From Rebecca billardiae RCC1528 (Eukaryota > Haptophyta), in NCBI GenBank assembly GCA_965240325.2, contig OZ251227.1, forward strand, positions 248,001-312,000: a stretch of 64,000 nucleotides of DNA, read 5' to 3'. Below, in pieces: positions 57,678 to 64,000 of this stretch. A program made the position numbers and the translations under genes. The notes beneath the pieces are model-generated. The model did no database searches. It saw nothing but the letters and a program-made list of their open reading frames with translations, and had not been told where the DNA came from. The stretch's first letter is position 1. Every line of letters starts with the position of its first letter.

Positions 57678-60600
57678 TCAGACGAGCTCAACGCCGTTCC
57701 GCCGGCAGCACAGATCGCAAGCGCCCGTGCCCCTGCGCGACGGCGGCGAGGCCGAGCCGCCGCCGACGAGTGGCGTGCGCAGGCTCGAGCTGCCCAGCCC
57801 GAGCGCCTCGCTGATCCGCACGCGCTGCGCTCGCTCGCCCTCCAGCGGCGAGTCGAAGAGCTGCTCCCAGTCGACCGGCGCCTTGCGCGTGCACGCGCAG
57901 CAGAAGATGAGCACGTTCACGCACGGCCCGTGGTCGAAGGGCGAGCGCCCGTTCGGCGGCAGGTCCTTGAGGTAGTCGATCCGCTGCTTGGAGAGCGACT
58001 CAAACGTGGTGCGGTTGAAGAGCGCGAACGACGAGTGCGTGTACAGCAGCCCGAGGGTGAGGAGCGCGAAGAGCGGGCACATCACGAGCGCGGGCACGAG
58101 CGCCTGCTTGAAGTCCGACGCCACGCCGCCGATGAACTCGGCGGCGGTGAACGTCGTCGTCCACATGTTCAGCGTGAACTCGAAGAGCAGGTACCACCAG
58201 AAGAGGCCGTGGTTGCGCTCGCCCACGCAGTTTGCGACCCTGCACGCACACGGCGGGGCGCGCGCGCGCCACGCGCACGTCACGCAGGCCCGCCCATGCG
58301 CCGCGCCGGCCGCGCGCGCGCGGCGGCGCGCACCAAGGGCAGTGGTGGTCCATCTTGCGCACGCACTTGCGGCACGTCTTGCAGTGCTTCGCGCGCAGCG
58401 GCAGCTGCGCGGCGCGGCGCGCGCGCGGGAGCGGTCGGCGCGCGGGGCCGAGCGCGCGGTCAGCTCGGCGCCGCGCGCGGAATGGAAGGAGAGGGTGGGG
58501 GGCGCGTGCCGCTGGGCGTTTGTGGCTCGGGCGGCGTGCCCACCTCGGCCTCGCAGTACTTGCACATGCGCCGGTACGCCAGCGCCTCGAACTCGCCCTC
58601 TGCGACGCCGTCCGCGTGCGCGCCCGCCGCGCTCGCGAGCGGGGGCGTGCGCGCGCCCTCAGACGCCGGCGCGCCGCCGCACCCGTCCGCCGCCGCCGCC
58701 TGCTCGACCGGCGCACCGCCCTCGGCCTGGAGCAACGACTTTGGGCGGCGCCACACGCTGGCGGGCGAGAGGTTGCTGAGGAAGAGGCTTCGGCGGTTGG
58801 CTGGCGCGGCGTCGCTGTGCGACGCGGGCGAGTACGAGCCCTCGCGCGCCGTCGCGAGCGAGCAGGACGCGCTCTCCAGCCCGTCCGAGCGCGGCGGCGA
58901 CGCGCCCGGCTGGGGCGCGCCCGGCTGTGGCGCGGCGGCCACGCCGCCCGCATCGGCGGCGGCGCCGACCGAGCGATGCGTCCTGGGCGGCGAGCTGAGC
59001 GCGGACGAGCGCGAGGCGCGCGCGATCCCTGCCGACACCGCCGACACGACCAGCTCCACGGGGATCTCGATCGAGCGCTGCGCCAGATACTCCACCGTGG
59101 GCGAGCTCGAGCGCAGCTGGCCGCCGTTGGAGGCCGCGCCCGCGCCGGCCGGCGGCGCGGGCGCGGGCGGGCCGGCGAGCGGCGGCTCGGCGCCGAGCTC
59201 GGCGTCGGAGAGCGGGCGGCCGAGCCCGGCGCCGCCCGCCGCCGCGCTCGTCGCCGACACGCTGCGCTGCTCCCGCTCGAGCGCCAGCGGCGCGAGCGGC
59301 GCGACCTGCGGCGTGCGTGCGCCGCCGGGCGGCGCTGAGCCGAGCGCGAGGATGTCGGCTGCGAGCGCGCCCACCGCCTGCTCCGAGCCGTACCCACCGG
59401 ACCCACCGGACTCGTCCGGCCCGCTGGCGTGCGCGGCGCGCACCTCGCCGAGCTGCGAGAGATCGGAGCGGGTGGTCGCGGACGAGGCCGTCTCCTCCTC
59501 GCCGCCGACGCGCCGGCGCGCGGCCGCGGGCAGCGGCAGCGCGGCGGGGAAGCCCTGCGGCGCGGGCGCGGCGCGCTCGGCCGCGGCCGCGCCGACCGCG
59601 CCGCGCGCGGCCGCGGACGAGGTCGAGCCGCTCGACTCGGTGCGCTGGCGCACCGCCGCCGCCACGGCGACGGGCGCGTGCACCACGGTGGCGACCGCCG
59701 TGGCGACCGCGGTGGCCACCGCGTTGACGGGCGCCACCGACGCCGCGTCCGCTTTCGCGGGCGCGTGCGCAGCGGCAGCGCCCGCGGCGGCGCCGGTCGG
59801 CTCGTCGGCCGCGCCCGGCCGCGCGCGCGCGCCCTCGGCGCCCGGCGCGCCGGCGGGCGCGTGCGCGCAGCCCCCAGCGCCGCCGATGCCCTCGCCGTGC
59901 GTCACGTACCCCGGGTCGGAGTACGTGAGCCACGTGTACAGCAGCAGCACGACCAGCACCAGCCCCCAGTAGCACAGGAAGATGGCCGCGCAGCGGGAGC
60001 GGTGCAGGATCGCGTCGCGCAGCCCCTCGGCGGGCGGCACGATCGGCAGGTGCAGGCAGCCCTTCCTCCACTGCGTGGCGCGCGTGGCGGTGCGCGCGTA
60101 CGCGAAGAGCGAGCCGAGCGCGAGGATGTGCAGGAAGAGCCAGCCGACGCGCGCGCCCTGCGCCTCGAGCTGCTGCCGCGTGCACGAGCAGCACCGCATG
60201 CCGCGCGCCGCGCCGCACGCGCGCGCGAGCGCGGCGAGGGGCGTGGCCATCTCGTGCCACTCGGTGGCGCGCGGCAGGCCGACCGCGCCGCCGGAGCCGA
60301 GGCGCGCGCCGGCGCGCAGCAGCGGCTCGACCGCCTCGGGCGCGGCCAGGTGCAGCGCCGTCTGCCCGCCCGCGTCGCGCGTGTGCACGTCCGCCCGCTC
60401 GCGCACGAGCAGCTGCACCATGCGCGCGTGCCCGGCCGCGGCCGCAAACATGAGCACACTCGTGCCGGAGGGCGCGCGCCCGTTCGGGTCGGCGTTGTGC
60501 CGGAGGAGGAGGGCGGCGAGGTCGGTGTTGCCGCAGTCGGCGGCGACGGAGAGCGCCGTGCCGCCCCACGGCGTCTGCGCGCGCACGTTCGCCCGCGCGC

Positions 60601-61639
60601 CGATCAGCCGCCGCGCCACGTCCGCGTGGCCGCCCCACACGGCCAGCCTCAGCATCGTCTCACCGTCCGGCGCGGGCGAGTCGACCGCCGCGCCCGCCGC
60701 GATCCGCCGCGCGACGCGGTCGATGTCGACGGGGGCGCCGTCGGTGCCGGCGCGCAGGATGGCGAAGAGCGAGCTGGTCGCGTGCTGCCGCGCCGGGGCC
60801 AGCGGCGAGCGCCGCCCGCTCGACATCCTGCGCGCCGCCGGCGCCGCGCCGCGCTGCGCGCCGCCGCCCGCGTCCGCCGCGCCGCCGCCGCCTGAGCCGG
60901 TGCGCGAGGCGGAGGAGGAGAGCGCGGCGGCGGCGGCGGCGGCGGCGGCGTACGCGCGCGCGCCGCGGCTCGGCCTCGTCGCGACGGCCGCCTCGCGCCC
61001 TTTCGGCCACGCCGCGCCCGGCGCCGATCCGCCGCACGCCGCGGCGGCCGCGGCGTCCGCCGCGCCGAGCTGTGAGTCGAGCAGCGCCACCGCCTCCTCC
61101 ACGAGCACGTGCACGGGCGCCTCGGCGTTGAGCCGCGAGATGGTGGTGTCGGTGTGGAGCGAGGCGGTGTTCGCGATGTACCGCGGCCAGATCAGGCTCT
61201 TCCACACCGAGTCGAGCGTGGGCAGGTCGACGCCGTCGCCGCCGCGCGCGTGCCGCCTGCGCAGCGCGGTGCGCGAGGAGACCTCAAGCAGCAGCCGCAC
61301 GTCGAAGAGGTCGGCGATGGGCGAGGGGCGGTGGAAGAGCAGGAAGCCCTCGATGATGATGAGCGGGTCCGACGAGCTCTCCAGCGCCTCCCGCACGGCG
61401 CGCGCGAGCGCCTCGTAGTCGATGGCGTCGGGCGATTCCCAGCTCGGATCGAAGCGGCCTGTGTGCCACGCCTTGTCGCGGTAGAAGTTGTCGAGACGGA
61501 GCACGTCGGTCGCGCCGCAGCCGTAGCGGATGTGCAACTGCGATGCCAGCGTCGACTTGCCCGCCCCCGATACGCCGGCGATGCCCACGACGCGGGGCTG
61601 GCCCGAGCGCGAGCGCCTCACGCCCCCGAGGGAGGCCAT
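57678..61639 (-). CDS. Fusion: NRK/uridine-kinase-like P-loop kinase + ankyrin repeats + DHHC palmitoyltransferase
   Basis: Exons 61639-58544, 58404-58334 and 58239-57678 give 1242 aa. Residues 15-200 are a P-loop kinase: VVGIAGVSGAGKSTLASQLH, VLRLDNFYRD, PDAIDYEALA, PLIIIEGFLLF, then WPRYIANTASLHTDT. This order resembles nicotinamide riboside and uridine kinases. Ankyrin repeats occupy about 305-450 (GETMLRLAVWGGHADVARRL, GGTALSVAADCGNTDLAALL, GTSVLMFAAAAGHARMVQLL). Two membrane spans follow, ending LLLYTWLTYSDPGYVT, whose DPG is typical of DHHC enzymes. After a 400-residue low-complexity loop the spliced Cys-rich domain reads MCKYCEAE, LPLRAKHCKTCRKCVRK, MDHHCPWVANCVGERNHG, then two more spans. 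S-palmitoylation at a membrane is predicted for that half. An upstream open extension has no ATG needed for the kinase fold. Confidence 0.85.
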
Positions 61640-61737
61640 GCGCCCGCCGCGTCGTTCGTGCCAATCTACAATCACGGCCACGCGCGCGCCGGGGTCAGTA
61701 ATCGCCTCGTACGGTACAAGACGAGCGCGATTCCGGC

Positions 61738-63081
61738 ATGCAGGATCAGCCGAATAGACAGTCTCGACTCTCGTCGGCAAAGTGTCAAGGTCTGGAGTGG
61801 TTGCGCCGGGCCGCGATGTCGGCGGCCCTAGGGATCGCTCGCAGCGCGCGCACGCGAGCCATCGGCAAGCTCGAACGCGCGTTGGAAGAGGGCAACGCTC
61901 ATATCGAGGAGTACGCTCGGTCATATCTGCGCACGATCGCCGCCCACATCGAGCTCGAGGCGCATCACCTCTCGCGCGGCGTGCTTGCGGAGTACCGGCA
62001 GCGTGTGAACTCGCTCGCCTTCAACATCGCGCGCAACAAGCAGCTGCAGGCGTCCCTCTGCCGGCGAGACGTAGGGGCCGCCGAGCTGTGCGCGATGCGT
62101 GCGGCCGATCTCGCGACGCCTGAAGAGCGTGCCGAGCGGGAGCGCTTGGCGCGCGAGAGCCTGCGCGCGAGCACGCGCAACGCTTGGAGTGAGATGCCGC
62201 GCACGCGCCACCATCCCTGCCCGCGGTGCAGCTCCCGGAACGCGGTGGCGTACGAGCACGTGAGCGCGGTGCGCGACATCCGCAAGGCGGAGACGTGGGG
62301 CGGGGGCAGCGCGACCGAGACGGAGCACGCCATCCGCTTCAACTGCGGCGGCTGCGGCCACGAGTGGCAGTCGGATCGGATTGAGATGGACGATGCCGAC
62401 ACCGATGCCGAGGGCGAGGCAGCAGGGGGCGTTGAGCGCGAGCATCAGCCCGACGGCGGGCGGGCGCTCGGTGACTCTGGCGCCGGGCCGAGCGGTGGCG
62501 CGCGCGCTGGTGCCGACACCGGCTCGGCCGCGCCGCCGGGCGCTGGGCGCGCAGCCTCGCAGCAGGTGGCCCACCTCGAGGCCGCGCTGCTGCAGGGGCT
62601 GGGCGAGCACGGGCGGCGAGGCGCGCACGGTGGACCGCTCTCGGCGGAGAAGGCCGGGGCACTCGCGCGCGCCATCGTGAGCCACATGCCCGCGGACGCC
62701 CGCCGAGCAGCACGCGTGCGCGCCATCGCCGCCAACGCGCGCCGCTCGCCCGCGCTGGCCGACGCCCTCGCGAGCGGGACGCTCTCTGTGCCCGAGCTGT
62801 GCGAGATGGACGACCTGCGCTCGCTGCTGCCGGAGTCGGAGCGCGCCGCGCAGGACGCCGCGCGCGAGGCGGCCAAGCGCAGGGTGACGCTCGACCCCAC
62901 GGCCGAGGCGGACGGTATGACGGACGAGCACGTGTGCAGCAAGTGCGGCGCGCGCAGCGCTGCTTACGCGCGCAGGCGTGTGGGCAACGTGCTCGCGTGG
63001 AAGGCGCAGGCTGCGGGCTCGTCGGCGGAGCGCGTCGTGCTCACCTGCCGGGGCTGCGGTCACGAGTGGCGTGCGGAGTAA
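61738..63081 (+). CDS. TFIIS-like protein with two zinc ribbons
   Basis: A single exon encodes 447 aa from the ATG at 61738; the ATG at 61816 would give 421 aa. Residues about 40-150 resemble the TFIIS central domain (EYRQRVNSLAFNIARNKQLQ, AAELCAMRAADLATPEERAE). Two zinc ribbons follow: HPCPRCSSRNAVAYEH...FNCGGCGHEWQ and HVCSKCGARSAAYAR...LTCRGCGHEWRAE. Neither carries the RSADEPMT acidic hairpin of TFIIS that triggers RNA cleavage in stalled RNA polymerase II. The linker between them is Ala/Gly-rich. It may bind polymerase without cleavage activity; this is inference. It is divergent from the kinase-DHHC gene, with only 98 bp between starts. Confidence 0.75.
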   Translation: MQDQPNRQSRLSSAKCQGLEWLRRAAMSAALGIARSARTRAIGKLERALEEGNAHIEEYARSYLRTIAAHIELEAHHLSRGVLAEYRQRVNSLAFNIARNKQLQASLCRRDVGAAELCAMRAADLATPEERAERERLARESLRASTRNAWSEMPRTRHHPCPRCSSRNAVAYEHVSAVRDIRKAETWGGGSATETEHAIRFNCGGCGHEWQSDRIEMDDADTDAEGEAAGGVEREHQPDGGRALGDSGAGPSGGARAGADTGSAAPPGAGRAASQQVAHLEAALLQGLGEHGRRGAHGGPLSAEKAGALARAIVSHMPADARRAARVRAIAANARRSPALADALASGTLSVPELCEMDDLRSLLPESERAAQDAAREAAKRRVTLDPTAEADGMTDEHVCSKCGARSAAYARRRVGNVLAWKAQAAGSSAERVVLTCRGCGHEWRAE

Positions 63082-63692
63082 GCCGATAGCCGCATCATTG
63101 GATCTTGAGTGCGGCAGACTCCGCTGTCCCGCCTGTCCGCACTCATTCCTCAGGCTCAGCGCACGCATCATGATCATTCGGTATGCGGCATGAGTGCCAT
63201 GACTCATGAGTCGTCGTCACTCGTCACACTACTTCTGAGACTCAGTCATTATATAGTAGTCGCATCATCACGTCAGCAGTATCAGTCGTGATATATAATC
63301 TAAATAACTCAGTATGTTAACTCAGTATGCCTGCGCCCCAGACTGAGAGTGAGTGCGTGAGACTCCCGCCCCAGATCCAGCAGTTGCGTCCGCCGGGAAT
63401 ACTAAGGGATGCACATACGGTATCACTTGAGACACTTATACTTATAGTGACTTATTGACAGTCATACGACATCATGCAGCGCGCATATTGCCGCCGCATA
63501 GTCTAGCTCCGATGGCGCCGTCTCAGCTCGTCGCGCCGCCGTTGGACGCCGTTGATCGCGCCCCAACGGTGGCAGCGCTAGCTGAGCAGCGCACATACCC
63601 CGTTAGCTCCGACGGGCAGCACGCCCCCGGGCGCAGGCGCAGGCAATGAGCCGAGGTTGCCTCTGCCGTGTGTCTCAGTGTCAGGACTCAGG
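63082..63692. other. Convergent intergenic region, nothing recognised
   Basis: These 611 bp between the TFIIS-like gene and Z-ISO are less GC-rich than the flanking genes. They show repeated ACTCA/TGAGT words but no gene, RNA or strong repeat. Confidence 0.35.
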
Positions 63693-64000
63693 TCAAGACC
63701 CGAGCAGCCCAGGCAGCGCATCGAGGAGCCCCCCGGGCTGGTAGCCGGCGTTCTGCACGAGCGCGGCCGCGCCCTGCATGAGCGGGTGGGACAGGTACGC
63801 CCCGACCACCGCGACGCTGATCACCGCGTACGGCAGGCGCACCCACTCCTTCCAGTAGTCCGCGGGCAGCTGCTGCCGGCCCTCCACGATGGCGCCAAAG
63901 GGCACCACGCTCGTGCGCTCCTTGATCGTCTCGAAGGCGGGGCCGTGCTTGTCGGCGAGGCGACGGTCACCATTCCACGCGGCGAAAGTGTGGTGCGCGA
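63693..64000 (-). CDS. Z-ISO: 15-cis-zeta-carotene isomerase (Z-ISO), C-terminal part
   Basis: The frame is open from the window edge to a stop at 63693 and gives 101 codons of C-terminus. HHTFAAWNGDRRLADKHG, AFETIKERTSVVPFGAIVEG, RQQLPADYWKEWVRLPYA and a last membrane segment (VISVAVVGAYLSHPLMQG) match the end of plant Z-ISO, a NnrU-family heme protein of the plastid envelope. It isomerises the 15-cis bond of zeta-carotene between the two desaturation steps of carotenoid synthesis. NnrU bacterial homologues share the fold, but the RTSVVPF and HPLMQG stretches are Z-ISO-like. The N-terminus and any transit peptide lie outside the window. Confidence 0.85.
   Translation of the reverse strand, partial: AHHTFAAWNGDRRLADKHGPAFETIKERTSVVPFGAIVEGRQQLPADYWKEWVRLPYAVISVAVVGAYLSHPLMQGAAALVQNAGYQPGGLLDALPGLLGS

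Overview
This window is nuclear DNA of a GC-rich, flagellated, photosynthetic protist, not a prokaryote. Genes are split by short introns (about 90-230 nt) that mostly begin GTGCGC or GTGCGT and end CAG. The window holds a dynein regulatory complex subunit (a motile cilium), the C-terminus of a plastid zeta-carotene isomerase (carotenoid synthesis) and an aldo/keto reductase with a presequence of the type used for secondary plastids. GC-saturated coding sequence, heavy Ala/Arg/Pro/Gly use, a GT29 sialyltransferase-like domain and abundant simple repeats fit a haptophyte best (Emiliania/Gephyrocapsa or Prymnesium/Chrysochromulina type). A pelagophyte is the main alternative. This placement is inference; no marker gene settles it.

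Layout. 1-7.6 kb: a 5' fragment of an R3H-associated-domain gene, the aldo/keto reductase, a 1213-aa EF-hand multi-membrane protein and a PX-domain protein. 7.6-9.3 kb: gene-poor. 9.3-15.5 kb: an IQ-motif protein, an 839-aa protein joining an endonuclease/exonuclease/phosphatase domain to a GT29 domain, and prefoldin subunit 3. 15.5-19.4 kb: repeats (a TTCATTGAA-rich element, a 1-kb foldback, a promoter-like repeat). 19.4-20.4 kb: TSR3. 20.4-23.4 kb: probably decayed sequence. 23.4-31 kb: cyclophilin PPIL3, a membrane TIR-domain protein, a polyglutamine coiled-coil protein and an SH3-like membrane protein. 31-36.6 kb: a mobile-element nest with long (TA)n tracts, tandem cassettes and a truncated nuclease-like ORF. 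36.8-38.5 kb: a FAM32A-like protein and a TLC-domain protein. 38.8-41.8 kb: compound microsatellite and a 2.7-kb inverted-repeat element. 42-45.5 kb: a zeta-toxin-fold P-loop kinase and DRC2. 45.9-46.7 kb: a MITE-like element. 47-55.7 kb: an unrecognised two-membrane-segment protein and a ferlin. 57.7-63.1 kb: a 1242-aa kinase/ankyrin/DHHC fusion and a TFIIS-like zinc-ribbon protein. 63.7 kb to the end: Z-ISO.

Most genes form divergent pairs with starts about 100-450 bp apart. Each pair shares a short bidirectional promoter region. The genes do not form a pathway: they are ordinary housekeeping, membrane-traffic and signalling genes. Repeats fill the convergent or gene-free gaps.

The most unusual content is two domain fusions (EEP+GT29 and kinase+ankyrin+DHHC), the nest at 31-36.6 kb where (TA)n tracts look like 3' tails of a retroelement family, and a 74-bp TATA-plus-hairpin module found both at the TSR3 promoter and at 56 kb. 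Exon joins were worked out by hand from reading frame and splice signals; none has been checked against transcripts.
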